From: JANTGF01 sp963750735
GTDB taxonomy: Bacteria; Bacteroidota; Bacteroidia; Bacteroidales; VadinHA17
NCBI GenBank assembly: GCA_963750735.1
Contig: CAVVRY010000001.1
Location: 1-64,000 of the forward strand
Direction: 5' to 3'
Length of the DNA stretch: 64,000 nt
This document shows, one piece after another, positions 44,520 through 53,773 of this stretch. Positions within the stretch are counted from its first letter, which is position 1; every line of letters starts with the position of its first letter. A program made the position numbers and the translations under genes. The notes beneath the pieces were generated by a model. That model was not told the origin of the DNA. It saw nothing but the letters and a program-made list of their open reading frames with translations, and searched no databases.

Positions 44520-46904
44520 TTATTGATATTTCAATGATATCACGGGATCTGTTTTAGCAGCTTTAAGGGACAGGTGGGTTATTGACACTACAGCAATAAT
44601 TAGGACAATTATACCTCCAGATAGAAATATCCACCATGATAAGGGTGTTTTATAAGCAAAATTTTCAAGCCACCGTGAAGAAAGGTACCATGAAATTATA
44701 CAGCTGAGGATAAAACTTAAGGTAAACCACCTGATAATCTGCTTATTCAGCAAAATGACTATCTCAGAAATATTTGCTCCACAGACTTTTCTAACACCTA
44801 TCTCTTTCATTTTAATTTCGTTATGAAAGGATACCATACCGATTAAGCCAATGCAGGAAAGGAAGATGGATATTATTGAGAATGCGATAATACCAAGTGA
44901 AATTTTGTGTTCATTTTCATACAACTGATTGAGTTCATCTTCCGCAAAACTGTAACTAATTGGTACTTTATAAAACTGATTATACTCTTTTTCTATTTCC
45001 CTAAAAGCATCATTAATATTGGAAGATACTTTAACGAACATTCTGTTTTGAGAGTTGCTATAAGTGAATACCAGGGGCTGCACAGAGTTCGAAAGGCTCT
45101 GAAAATGAAAATTTTGCACAACTCCGATTATTTCATAACTGTTTTCGTCCTGCCTGAGTATTTCACCAATCGGACTACCCTTTCCAAGCAGTTTCGCGAA
45201 TTCCTGGTTGATAATAACCTTATTTTGATTATTGTCTGAAGAAGAAAAGTTTTGTCCCTCCAGCATGTTAATTCCAAAAACATCCAGGTATGCAAAATCA
45301 ACAGGCAATTCATGAACCGAAGTTGTATTTTCTTCCGATACTCCTTCCCATTTCCATTTATCTGTGGCAAAGAAAGTGCCTAAATTAATGATCGATGCTC
45401 TTGAAAATGAAACCTCCTCTATTTCAGGTAGAGACAGGAGGTTTGTTCGGATCGTTTCAAGATGTTTTGTGCCTTCAGGAGGAATGTAAACCTGGACGAT
45501 GTTCTGAGGATCATAACCTAATTCATAGCTATTCAGAAATTTAGTTTGACGAATAATGACCAGACAAACAATTGTTAGGGATATGGATAATATAAACTGA
45601 CTCAGAATAAAAGCATTTCTTATATTCCCCTGACGAAAAGAGGAATTGTTGCTTTGGCCTGAAATAGTCGGGATTTTTGAGCCTGTAATAACTGCCGGAT
45701 ACAAGCCGGAAATCAATCCTACGATCATTGTTGCGACAAGTGAGCCCAGAATGAATGCAGTTATAAGGTATTGTCTTAAAATATGAATATCAAGAATGTA
45801 TTGAACCAAACGAATGAATACTGCTGAGAATATAATGGCTGCTGTCACTGTAACCACGAAGTTTAAAGCAGATTCGACAAGGAATTCCTGAAGAATATTA
45901 TTAAAACCAGCACCATTAATTTTCTTGATGTTTACTTCGTTAGTTCTTTTGACGGATTGGGCCGTAACCAGATTGGCATAGTTCAACGATGCTAAAATTA
46001 AAATTAACAATGCAATGCCCATAAATGAATATAATCTCAGCTTATTTCCATGTTCGGAATTAAATGCATCAAACGTTCTGTTGTACCGGAAATCTTTGAT
46101 GGGTAAAAAACCAAGACTAAATTGATCATATTTTACATTCGAGGTCCAAAGATCACGAGCCAGCAGATCAATTTTTTCAAAGTCTGATTTCTTAGCAATC
46201 CTAATAAAAGTGGCATCCGAAAATTGAGACCAGGTCAGATCCTTTTCAGCTTCCGTCTGATAGGAAACAATAAAATTAAATTTTAAGCTTGAGTTTTCAG
46301 GAAGGTTTTTAATGATACCTTTCACTGTCAATATTTCATCCTGGTACTTGATGTTTTTCTCAATGGGATCTTCATCTCCAAACAGATTTCCGGCAAACTC
46401 TTCCGTCAGATAAATTGAATTTGGCTGTTCCAGGTCCGCTACATTTCCTTTCAATAAGGGGAAATTCAACAGCTCAAGCATCTTCGGATCTGCTGCGACA
46501 CCCGTCTTCACGAACTTATTGTTCATGTACTCTATTTCCCTTTTTCCGTAAATATAGGTGAAATGACTGCTTTGTTCTATTTCAGGAATGCTGGATTTGA
46601 GTTCAGCAGCCAGTGCTGAAGGGGTTTCTGCCAGAATGATTGTACTCCCATCGTTCGTTTTCATATTAGTTGTGGCCATGAAAATCAAATCCGGATCTTT
46701 ATGAAATCGATCATAATTCAATTCCTGGATTGCCCATGCGGCAATTACAATTACACCGGTGAGTCCAATCGCTAATCCTGTCAGTCCGATTACCGTGTGA
46801 CTTTTCAATCGGAATAGTTGCCGTATTGCGGGTTTAATTTGGGGTAGGAACATATGATTTATTTTATTGTCGGGATCCTTTTTGCGTCCAGCGAAGTGTT
46901 TCAT
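44520..46904 (-). CDS. ABC transporter permease, FtsX/MacB type
   Basis: 794 residues. An N-terminal transmembrane helix (VIGLTGLAIGLTGVIVIAAW) is followed by a MacB-like periplasmic core with ELNYDRFHKDPDLIF. A first FtsX unit follows (LYSFMGIALLILILASLNYA; KRTNEVNIKKINGA), then a second core domain and a second FtsX unit (SIISIFLSCIGLIGMVSFHN; KEIGVRKVCGANISEIVILL). This long two-unit plan is the usual Bacteroidota form. It works with a separate ATPase, absent here, in lipoprotein, antimicrobial or signalling export. Its ATG overlaps the stop of the upstream fragment as ATGA. Confidence 0.9.
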   Translation of the reverse strand: MKHFAGRKKDPDNKINHMFLPQIKPAIRQLFRLKSHTVIGLTGLAIGLTGVIVIAAWAIQELNYDRFHKDPDLIFMATTNMKTNDGSTIILAETPSALAAELKSSIPEIEQSSHFTYIYGKREIEYMNNKFVKTGVAADPKMLELLNFPLLKGNVADLEQPNSIYLTEEFAGNLFGDEDPIEKNIKYQDEILTVKGIIKNLPENSSLKFNFIVSYQTEAEKDLTWSQFSDATFIRIAKKSDFEKIDLLARDLWTSNVKYDQFSLGFLPIKDFRYNRTFDAFNSEHGNKLRLYSFMGIALLILILASLNYANLVTAQSVKRTNEVNIKKINGAGFNNILQEFLVESALNFVVTVTAAIIFSAVFIRLVQYILDIHILRQYLITAFILGSLVATMIVGLISGLYPAVITGSKIPTISGQSNNSSFRQGNIRNAFILSQFILSISLTIVCLVIIRQTKFLNSYELGYDPQNIVQVYIPPEGTKHLETIRTNLLSLPEIEEVSFSRASIINLGTFFATDKWKWEGVSEENTTSVHELPVDFAYLDVFGINMLEGQNFSSSDNNQNKVIINQEFAKLLGKGSPIGEILRQDENSYEIIGVVQNFHFQSLSNSVQPLVFTYSNSQNRMFVKVSSNINDAFREIEKEYNQFYKVPISYSFAEDELNQLYENEHKISLGIIAFSIISIFLSCIGLIGMVSFHNEIKMKEIGVRKVCGANISEIVILLNKQIIRWFTLSFILSCIISWYLSSRWLENFAYKTPLSWWIFLSGGIIVLIIAVVSITHLSLKAAKTDPVISLKYQ

Positions 46905-47077
46905 TCTTCATTCAACGTTCTCAGAATTTCATAATCCTGTAAAACAATCCTAATGCTTGAAATAACTAATTCAGGATCGTCGTGATGAATAAAATGTCCT
47001 GCATCTCCGCTGTAAAATAGCATTCCCTTGTCTACTGATTGAATTACCTCTGTCCAGCGTGCTACTCTATGTTTCAT
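46901..47077 (-). pseudogene. C-terminal fragment of an alpha/beta hydrolase, coupled to the permease gene
   Basis: A 58-codon frame from ATG 47077 reads MKHRVARWTEVIQSVDKGML, then FYSGDAGHFIHHDDPELVIS and SIRIVLQDYEILRTLNEE. GDAGHFIHHDDPELV is the usual histidine-loop end of an alpha/beta hydrolase. Nothing like the N-terminal two-thirds is present upstream, so this is a remnant, or a short peptide kept because its stop (TGA) overlaps the permease ATG and may couple translation. Confidence 0.6.
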
Positions 47078-47173
47078 TTTTGACCTAAAGAGGGCTTCAT
47101 ATTACTCTTATCAAAGGTATTATTTCTTATACATTCGTGTTTTTTGTTACTATTTTGTTACCCACAAAAACAA

Positions 47174-47204
47174 AAACCCCTCAACATCAGTATGTTAAGA
47201 GGTT
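47174..47204. terminator. Hairpin, probable terminator
   Basis: ACCCCTCAACAT/ATGTTAAGAGGT stem followed by TTCCTTTG. It lies between divergent genes and may be left over from a lost transcription unit. Confidence 0.5.
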
Positions 47205-47273
47205 TCCTTTGTAGCGGGGGTAGTGTTGCTCGGACCTTCGGTCCTTGCGAGTCCAGGAGGGTTGCTTTACTAA

Positions 47274-47304
47274 AGAAAGCCCGGATCTTCGATCCAGGCT
47301 TTCT
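47274..47304. terminator. Hairpin AGAAAGCC-GGATC / GATCC-GGCTTTCT, probable terminator
   Basis: A 13-pair stem with one mismatch and a TTC loop, preceded by a second small hairpin GGACC-TTC-GGTCC (47232-47244). No gene ends here, apart from the orphan LRR tail just downstream. Confidence 0.5.
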
Positions 47305-47328
47305 CTAGTAGCGGGGACAGATACAACA

Positions 47329-47367
47329 GGAAGCCCCAATGTATATTTTACAACGGATTGTAATTAG
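47329..47367 (+). pseudogene. Orphan 3' tail of an LRR lipoprotein gene
   Basis: Reads GSPNVYFTTDCN and a stop, the same last 12 residues as the LRR proteins ending at 53773 and 59515. It is followed by the C-rich half of the intergenic repeat exactly as at 53774. The body of the LRR gene is missing. Confidence 0.75.
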
Positions 47368-47475
47368 AAATACCCCGCCCACCCCCTACAGAAATGACAG
47401 GCGAACCTATCCACCTACACTCGCTGCGGGGGCATGAAATAAAATTGACTTTGGCATCAAATTGTTGTATCTTGA
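47368..47475 (+). repeat. Intergenic repeat, 3' half with promoter
   Basis: Has CCGCCCACCCCCTACAGAAA, TGACAGGCGAACCTATCCAC, CTGCGGGGGCA and ends in the promoter pair described at 47445. Nearly identical to 53774-53845 up to GCGGGG. Makes up most of the gene-free DNA before the TPR gene. Confidence 0.75.
47445..47475 (+). promoter_or_regulatory. Repeat-borne promoter TTG-N20-TATCTTGA before the TPR gene
   Basis: TTG 47445-47447, spacer of 20, TATCTTGA 47468-47475; 18 bases remain to the ATG at 47494. Matches the Bacteroidota consensus well. Confidence 0.6.
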
Positions 47476-47493
47476 AGGATATATCAAACAAAA

Positions 47494-49452
47494 ATGTCTG
47501 CTAATCCTAATAAATTAAGTCAATTCTGGCAGGAACTGAAACGGCGTAAAGTCTTCAGGGTAGTTGCCATGTATGCTGCTACTGCTTTTATCATCATGGA
47601 AGCAGGGGATATTATGTTGCCACGATTGGGTTTACCTGACTGGTCTGTAACTTTCATAATTGTTCTGCTAATAGTAGGATTTCCTATTGCAATAATCTTA
47701 TCATGGATATTTGATATAACACCAGAAGGTGTAAAGAAGACAGAATCAATTGAAGTGGCAAAAGAGCAGGAACAATCTTCAGTCTCAAATAAAAGAAGAC
47801 AAAGAGCAAGTGATGCAATTATTGTTGTATTAATGTTGGTCGTTGTGGTTCTTGCTTATCCAAAAATATTCAATAAAAATAGGGCGTTGCATGATTTCTC
47901 AAATGAAAGTAATAATATTATTGCTGTTTTACCATTTATGAATAATACAGGGGACTCTTCCAACGATCATTGGCAATATGGTATTTCAGAATTGTTAATC
48001 AGTGCACTTTCCGGTTCAAATGAGCTTACAGTAATTGATAACCAGACCATCAGCGAGGTTGTTAATAATGTTGAAAACATTCAAACTGCCTCTATTGGCC
48101 GGGATATTGCAAAAGAAGTAGCCTCCAGAATAAAGGTAAATTCCTATATAAGTGGTAACTATTTACTTGCCGGTTCAACCTTCAGGATCAACTTAAAACT
48201 CATTGATACAAAAAGCAATAAGGTATTGAAAACTGACTATAAAGAGGGGAAGTTAGATAGTATCTTTTCCATGGTGGGTTCGCTTGCGAACAACATAAAT
48301 AACTACCTGGAAATTAAAACAATAAAAGAGGCAAGCAATATTGACCCAACTGACTATGCAACAACTTCTTCTCCAGAGGCATACAGGTATTTTATACAGG
48401 GACTGGAAAATTTTTGGTCAGGAAAAGGATATGCAGCCCTGCAGTTTAGGGATGCTATTCAAATTGACACAACATTTACATCAGCATATTTTTTCCTTAG
48501 TTTGCACCTGACCACAGTTGGAGAGTACAAATTAGCAAAAGAAGCCATGTTAAAAGCTTATGAGGGGAAAGACAGACTTCCTGTGAAAATGAAACTCTGG
48601 TTAGAAGCTTTTATGGCTCAATATATTAGAAAAAACCCTTCTCAATCCATAAACTACTTTAAACAGGTGGCCGAAATAGACCCGTATTCAAGATTGAATT
48701 GGCTATGGCTTGGATTAAGTTACAATTTAATTGAGAAATATGATGAAGCATTATTATCATTTGAGGAAATTCAAAATCTTAATGAGCAGTTGGGTCCCTG
48801 GAGAAACCAGTATTATTATATCTATTTTGGCAATGCTTACCAGAAACTTGAAAAATACAATAAAGCACAAAACACATACAAAAAAGGGGCAGTACTTTTC
48901 CCAGAATCCGATCGTATAATGAGAGAGCTAGCTATATGTGCCTTAATACAAAATGACACAGCTGCAGCAAATCAGTATCTTGACCAAATAAGAAATGTCC
49001 TAAAAAATCAGCGAATAGGCCCAGAATCCTTAATAAGTATACAATATGTTCGTGTTTTTCAAAGTGCCGGGAAAATTAAGAAGGCAGAGGAGATGATCAG
49101 GCTTGCTCTTGAAATGAGGTTAAGCCAGGGTCCTGAAATAGACACCATAAATTCTGGTAATAATTTATACTGGTATTATGACATTTTAGGAAATTTGCTT
49201 ATTGAGTACGACATTAATATTGAGGAAGGAATGGAATATTGTCAATTGGCTTATGATCTATCAAATGAAGCCTACCTGGATTATCATCCTTTTGTGCTAT
49301 TTCCATTGGGTTTAGGTAACTACAAATTAGGCAAATACCAGGAAGCCCTTAAGTATTTTAAAATGGCCGAGGAAAGGATGGCCCTATATTACCATAGACT
49401 GCATGAATTAATCCTGGAGACAGAAAAGGCACTTGCCAGTCAAAATAAATGA
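47494..49452 (+). CDS. Membrane-anchored TPR protein with TolB/FlgO-like domain
   Basis: 652 residues. The N-terminus FWQELKRRKVFRVVAMYAAT with two transmembrane helices (about 24-45 and 53-73) and a third (about 108-126, IIVVLMLVVVVLAYPKIF) is the layout common to CadC- and adenylate-cyclase-like TPR receptors. Next is an FlgO/TolB-N-like domain (IIAVLPFMNNTGDSSNDHWQ, GISELLISALSG). Then about 330 residues of tetratricopeptide repeats (SPEAYRYFIQGLENFWSGKG; LGNYKLGKYQEALKYFKMAE). No DNA-binding or cyclase domain is attached. Probably a scaffold or sensor in the periplasm. It is driven by a promoter inside the intergenic repeat. Confidence 0.82.
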   Translation: MSANPNKLSQFWQELKRRKVFRVVAMYAATAFIIMEAGDIMLPRLGLPDWSVTFIIVLLIVGFPIAIILSWIFDITPEGVKKTESIEVAKEQEQSSVSNKRRQRASDAIIVVLMLVVVVLAYPKIFNKNRALHDFSNESNNIIAVLPFMNNTGDSSNDHWQYGISELLISALSGSNELTVIDNQTISEVVNNVENIQTASIGRDIAKEVASRIKVNSYISGNYLLAGSTFRINLKLIDTKSNKVLKTDYKEGKLDSIFSMVGSLANNINNYLEIKTIKEASNIDPTDYATTSSPEAYRYFIQGLENFWSGKGYAALQFRDAIQIDTTFTSAYFFLSLHLTTVGEYKLAKEAMLKAYEGKDRLPVKMKLWLEAFMAQYIRKNPSQSINYFKQVAEIDPYSRLNWLWLGLSYNLIEKYDEALLSFEEIQNLNEQLGPWRNQYYYIYFGNAYQKLEKYNKAQNTYKKGAVLFPESDRIMRELAICALIQNDTAAANQYLDQIRNVLKNQRIGPESLISIQYVRVFQSAGKIKKAEEMIRLALEMRLSQGPEIDTINSGNNLYWYYDILGNLLIEYDINIEEGMEYCQLAYDLSNEAYLDYHPFVLFPLGLGNYKLGKYQEALKYFKMAEERMALYYHRLHELILETEKALASQNK

Positions 49453-49484
49453 TTAGTTAGAAGTCTTTATAAACTAGTAATCTC

Positions 49485-49694
49485 AAACCCTTCCATCTCA
49501 AAGCCACGATCTCTTTTCAAGACATAATTCCTCAACTAATCTGAAATATTGGATAAATCGGGTAGAGGGTCATGCAACCTGAGTGGAATTTCTACCTCAC
49601 CTGCCCCCTGTGGAAATCATAGGTTAGGTTGTCCTACTGGATAGGCTGCGGGGACAAATAAACTTGACTTTCATTCATAAATGTTGTATCTTAT
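49485..49694 (+). repeat. Intergenic repeat, full copy with promoter
   Basis: AAACCCTTCC, AGCCACGATCTCTTTTCAAG, ATAATTCCTCAACTAA, GATAAATCGGGTAGAGGG, TTTC/GAAA around a C-rich segment, GCTGCGGGGACAAATAAACT, then TTG 49664-49666, 20 bases and TATCTTAT 49687-49694. The remaining gene-free DNA to 49906 has only the Shine-Dalgarno of the next gene. Confidence 0.75.
49664..49694 (+). promoter_or_regulatory. Repeat-borne promoter TTG-N20-TATCTTAT, upstream of the VCBS gene
   Basis: Same spacing as the other repeat promoters. About 210 bases lie between it and the ATG at 49907, so a long leader or another promoter is possible. Confidence 0.5.
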
Positions 49695-49906
49695 GTGTGT
49701 GATATTTAAAGTAGAATAATATGCTAGCTGCTATATGGTAGGTAATAATGTGAAATGATAATCTACGAAAGAGATATTACCATTTTAAATTTTTACAAAA
49801 AGCCTATCCTACTATCTGAAAGGAAGAGGTAATAATACTTTAACGAATACTGAAAAATTTAAAAGTAATTCCAAAATTTTAAATTATTTAGAAAGGAGAT
49901 CACATT

Positions 49907-51703
49907 ATGAAAGTCAATTTAGTTCTGTTGATAATTGTTTTTAGTTTGCCGACAAGTATTCTTGCTCAGGTGCAATTTACGACTCATGCGATCAGATTGG
50001 TGCCTGATCCCCGTTCGGTCTTTGCGATAGATGTGGACGGCGACGGGGATATGGATGTGCTATCCGCCTCTGGAGGTGGAGGATTACCAGGAGGTAATGA
50101 AATCGCCTGGTATGAAAACGACGGAAATGAGAATTTTACTTTCCGGATGATTGCAACAACCGCGGAAGGTGGCGAATCAGTCTTCGCGATAGATTTAGAC
50201 AGCGACGGGGACATCGATGTGCTTTCCGCATCTGTTTTTGACAATAAAATTGCGTGGTATGAGAACGACGGAAACGAGAATTTTACTGCTCATGAAATCA
50301 CACTTTACCCAAACCTTGCCTGGGCCGCCCGTACGGTCTTCGCGATAGATGTGGATGGCGATGCGGATATAGATGTGCTTTCCGCTTCTGAGGGGGATGA
50401 TAAAGTTGCCTGGTATGAGAATGACGGTAATGAGAATTTTACCCCCCATACCATCACAACCGGTGCCGATGGGGTCTGGTCGGTCTATGCGGTTGATGTT
50501 GACGGCGACGGGGATATAGATGTACTTTCCGCTTCTAATTACGATGATAAAGTCGCCTGGTATGAGAACGATGGAAATGAGAATTTTACCCCCCATACGA
50601 TCACAACCAGTGCCGATTGGGCCAATTCAGTCTATGCAGTAGATGTAGACAGCGATGGAGATATGGATGTGCTTTCCGCTTCTTTTCTTGATGGTAAGAT
50701 CGCCTGGTATGAGAACGACGGCGATGAGAATTTTACCCCCCATACCATTACAGCCAGTATGATTTTAGCTTTTGGGGTCTATGCGGCAGATGTAGACGGT
50801 GACGGGGATATCGACGTAATTTCTAATGGAGTTGAATGGTATGAGAACGACGGAAATGAGAATTTTACTACCCATATCATCGGGGACGGCTCACGTTCAA
50901 TCTATGCGGTGGATATGGACGGTGACGGGGATATCGACATAATTTCTGATAAAATCGCCTGGTATGAGAACCTAAGTGCTCCATTCATGGTAGAATTTGA
51001 TATAAAACCTCAAAGCTGCCCAAACCCCTTGAATGTTAAGGCCAATGGTAATATTCCTGTAGCGATATTAGGGACGAGTGACTTTGATGTGCTGAACATT
51101 GACCCGGCGACTATACTATTTGAAGGTGTTGCCCCTATTCGTTGGGCTATTGAAGATGTAACAACACCGGTCGCAGGTGACGAGCAATGTGATTGCACGA
51201 CTGATGGACCGGATGGTTTTGATGATCTCACTCTAAAATTTGATGCTCAGGAAATAGTTGCTGCTCTCGGTTCAGTAAATGATGGTGATGAGTTGGTTTT
51301 AACTATTACAGGAAGTTTGCTTAATGGTACTCCTATTAAGGGAAGTAATTGTGTAATTATAAAAGCTAAGGATAAGCTCAATAAATCATTGATTTTGAAT
51401 CCAAGTCAAGTATCTGAAGAATATGCTTTGTTTGAAAATTTCCCAAATCCATTTAACCCGATCACTACTATTCAGTTCACCATTCCAGAACAATCTTTTG
51501 TCAAACTAGAAATATATAATAGTCTGGGAGAAAAGGTAACTACTTTGGTTTCAAAAGAGCTTGAGGCAGGAACGCACTCATTTAATTGGAATGCCAATAA
51601 TTTATCAAGTGGTATTTATTTTTATAGGATTGAAGCAGGAGATCCTTCGGCAGGCTCAGCAAAGGTATTTCATCAGGTTAAGAAGATGACACTTTTACGT
51701 TAA
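49907..51703 (+). CDS. FG-GAP/VCBS-repeat secreted protein with T9SS sorting domain
   Basis: 598 residues with signal peptide (ending SILAQ). Seven to eight tandem repeats of about 43-50 residues each carry DVDGDGDIDVLSAS (calcium-binding DxDxDG loop) and KIAWYENDGNENFT; together they form a beta-propeller like integrin alpha heads. A beta domain (FDIKPQSCPNPLNVKANGNI) follows. The C-terminal T9SS type A domain has LFENFPNPFNPITTIQFTIP and SGIYFYRIEAG. A strong Shine-Dalgarno (GAAAGGAGATCACATT) precedes the ATG, rare in this phylum. Probably a surface adhesin or matrix protein. The repeats are also evident at DNA level (about 130-150 bp). Confidence 0.88.
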   Translation: MKVNLVLLIIVFSLPTSILAQVQFTTHAIRLVPDPRSVFAIDVDGDGDMDVLSASGGGGLPGGNEIAWYENDGNENFTFRMIATTAEGGESVFAIDLDSDGDIDVLSASVFDNKIAWYENDGNENFTAHEITLYPNLAWAARTVFAIDVDGDADIDVLSASEGDDKVAWYENDGNENFTPHTITTGADGVWSVYAVDVDGDGDIDVLSASNYDDKVAWYENDGNENFTPHTITTSADWANSVYAVDVDSDGDMDVLSASFLDGKIAWYENDGDENFTPHTITASMILAFGVYAADVDGDGDIDVISNGVEWYENDGNENFTTHIIGDGSRSIYAVDMDGDGDIDIISDKIAWYENLSAPFMVEFDIKPQSCPNPLNVKANGNIPVAILGTSDFDVLNIDPATILFEGVAPIRWAIEDVTTPVAGDEQCDCTTDGPDGFDDLTLKFDAQEIVAALGSVNDGDELVLTITGSLLNGTPIKGSNCVIIKAKDKLNKSLILNPSQVSEEYALFENFPNPFNPITTIQFTIPEQSFVKLEIYNSLGEKVTTLVSKELEAGTHSFNWNANNLSSGIYFYRIEAGDPSAGSAKVFHQVKKMTLLR

Positions 51704-51786
51704 TTTTAAAGATAATACATAATAAATCGTTCAACATTGACGGCAACTAGGATAGCATAAATCCTGAAAGTTTATATTTTGTAAAG

Positions 51787-51960
51787 CCAAAACCTTATCA
51801 CTTCAGAGCCACGATCTCTTTCTAAGATATATTTCTCAACTCAACAGAGATAATTGATAAAATGGGCATAGGGTTAGGCAACTGAGGCATAAATTGCCCC
51901 ATCAACCCGTTCAGGAATCACAGAGCAACATAACCAACTGCACTCTTGGTACGGGCAGTT
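51787..51960 (+). repeat. Intergenic repeat copy without promoter end
   Basis: AGAGCCACGATCTCTTTCTA, TTTCTCAACTCAACAGAGAT, GATAAAATGGGCATAGGG and a diverged C-rich part ending TACGGGCAG. It runs up to the stop of the NTF2-like gene on the other strand. Confidence 0.65.
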
Positions 51961-51962
51961 TA

Positions 51963-52349
51963 TTAACTAATAATTGTTGCAGTATCTACAGCTTGGAAAA
52001 AATGGACAGCTTTTCCGTTCTTTATTGTCCATACATGGGTTGCATTGGCTTTAAAAGAATTACCGGTAGCTTTATTTGTACCCTGGTAGTAACCTACCAT
52101 TACCACTTTATCATCTGCCCCAAATATTTGATCTACTGCAATATTGAACCCATCAAAGTAAACTGGGAGTTTCATGAATACATTAGTTGCTATTGCCTCG
52201 TGCCCTCTAAAAATGCCATCATCTTTTACAAAAGGCATACCCTTGCATTCGTGCCATTCAATCGCAGGGTCAAATACAGCTAATACTGCCTCCACATTAC
52301 CTGTGGCAAAATCTGAATACCCTTGCTTTACTAAATCTACATTTGTCAT
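51963..52349 (-). CDS. SnoaL/NTF2-like domain protein
   Basis: 128 residues, full length for the family. VDLVKQGYSDFATGNVEAVL, AVFDPAIEWHECKGMPF, GHEAIATNVFMKLPVYFDGF and a final strand pair (THVWTIKNGKAVHFFQAVDT) match polyketide-cyclase/ketosteroid-isomerase-like SnoaL proteins. No catalytic assignment is possible; cytoplasmic, stand-alone gene. Confidence 0.85.
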   Translation of the reverse strand: MTNVDLVKQGYSDFATGNVEAVLAVFDPAIEWHECKGMPFVKDDGIFRGHEAIATNVFMKLPVYFDGFNIAVDQIFGADDKVVMVGYYQGTNKATGNSFKANATHVWTIKNGKAVHFFQAVDTATIIS

Positions 52350-52590
52350 AATAATTAAATTTTAATTAATTAGTAAAAAAGATGAAATACTAATATGAGA
52401 TATTTGTTAAATGGTACATATTGGTGGCTTTATGGCACATTTGGTTTCCAAACAATAAAGCATAATAAGTTACACTATTTTGAGATTAAAACCAAATAAA
52501 TATTTGACTATGTGAGGGATACTTAGGAGATTAAAACAAAGAGAGAATCCTCAAAGACACCTTAATGATATGTTTCATATAGGGTTATTA

Positions 52591-52806
52591 CCTTCCTACT
52601 CCAGTGCCACGATCTCTTTTCAAGATGTAATTCCTCAACAAATTATAGATAGTGGATAATATGGGTATAGGGTAAGGTAATTGAGGCATAATTTGATCCT
52701 ACCTACCTTCTTTGGAAATCATAGGTTAGGTTACCCAGATAGATGTGCAGTGGGGGCAAAATTGAACCAAACTTGGCTTTCATTCTCAAATGTTGTAACT
52801 TACAGG
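52591..52806 (+). repeat. Intergenic repeat, full copy with promoter
   Basis: GTGCCACGATCTCTTTTCAA, GTAATTCCTCAAC, GGATAATATGGGTATAGGG, GGAAATCATAGGTTAGG, GTGCAGTGGGGGCAAAATTG and the promoter at 52773. From the GTGGGGGCA box on, it is nearly identical to 58280-58340. The rest of the gene-free stretch 52350-52590 is AT-rich with nothing seen. Confidence 0.75.
52773..52803 (+). promoter_or_regulatory. Repeat-borne promoter TTG-N20-TAACTTAC before the first LRR gene
   Basis: TTG 52773-52775, 20-base spacer, TAACTTAC 52796-52803; 28 bases to the GTG start at 52832. Confidence 0.5.
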
Positions 52807-52831
52807 TAATATTATTTAATCCTCTACCATT

Positions 52832-53773
52832 GTGAGATCAATACACAAAATAATCCTTGGTCTGTTAACCATTATTATCTTGAGCCAATGCAGGAAAGAT
52901 GATCCTGTGGTTAATATCCCTGATAATAATTTCTTAAACGCATTGATAGAACAGGGAGTTGACAGAAATGGTGACGGAATTATAAGTACCAATGAGGCTG
53001 AAGTGATAATTTCTTTACATGTTAGTGAAAAAAGTATTGCAGACATAGCAGGAATTGAAGCATTTGTCAATCTAGACACTCTTCGTTGTGCAAATAACCA
53101 GTTAACCAGCCTGGATGTTTCTAATAATACTGATTTAATCTGGCTGGATTGCTCTCGTAACCAGTTAACCAGTCTGGATGTTTCTAATAATATTGATCTA
53201 AATGAATTGCATTGTTCTTCTAACCAATTAACCAGTCTGGATGTTTCTAATAATACTTCAATAACTTCTTTGAGTTGTACTTGGAACCAATTAACCAGTC
53301 TGGGTATTTCAAATAATACTGCATTAATTCGTTTGTATTGCTATTATAACCAATTAACCAGTCTGGATGTTTCAAATAATCCTGCCTTAATTATATTGAT
53401 ATGTTCTGGCAACCAATTAACCAGCCTGGATGTTTCTAATAATACTTCAATAACTTCTTTGAGTTGTTATAGAAACCAATTAACCAGTCTGGATGTTTCT
53501 AATAATGCTTCATTACAAGTTTTAGATTGTGAGGTTAACCAATTAACCAGTCTGGATGTTTCTAATAACACTGCATTAGAACAGTTAGATTGCTCAAACA
53601 ACTTTCAGACCAACCTGAATGTTTCCAATAATTCTAATTTATATCACCTCGACATTAGCAACATGCCCACTCTTCAAAAAGTATGTGTATGGACACTGCC
53701 TTTTCCTCCTGACGGGCTAAATATTTCTACTGATGGCAGCCCGAATGTGTATTTCACAACGGATTGTAATTAG
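52832..53773 (+). CDS. Surface LRR lipoprotein with EF-hand-like loop (LRR-1)
   Basis: 313 residues from a GTG start. The lipoprotein signal ends ILSQC, followed by RKDDP, an acidic signature like the Bacteroidota surface-export signal (K-D-D). Then comes an EF-hand-like calcium loop (DRNGDGIISTNEAEV). About ten 21-residue leucine-rich repeats follow with consensus LxxLxCxxNQLTSLDVSNN, where Cys replaces one of the core Leu. A non-repeat end, GSPNVYFTTDCN, is shared with other proteins here. Repeats are almost identical at DNA level (63 bp), so they can expand or contract. Likely surface-exposed ligand-binding or adhesion protein. Confidence 0.85.
   Translation: MRSIHKIILGLLTIIILSQCRKDDPVVNIPDNNFLNALIEQGVDRNGDGIISTNEAEVIISLHVSEKSIADIAGIEAFVNLDTLRCANNQLTSLDVSNNTDLIWLDCSRNQLTSLDVSNNIDLNELHCSSNQLTSLDVSNNTSITSLSCTWNQLTSLGISNNTALIRLYCYYNQLTSLDVSNNPALIILICSGNQLTSLDVSNNTSITSLSCYRNQLTSLDVSNNASLQVLDCEVNQLTSLDVSNNTALEQLDCSNNFQTNLNVSNNSNLYHLDISNMPTLQKVCVWTLPFPPDGLNISTDGSPNVYFTTDCN

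Noticed and set aside
47213..47310. tRNA-like sequence (GTAGCGGGGGTAG...; AGTAGCGGGGACAG...)
   Set aside because: No cloverleaf can be built; only acceptor/T-arm resemblance on the complement. Not annotated as tRNA.
53090..53640. 63-bp tandem repeats resembling a CRISPR array
   Set aside because: They translate without stops into LRRs, spacing and identity vary, and no cas genes are near.
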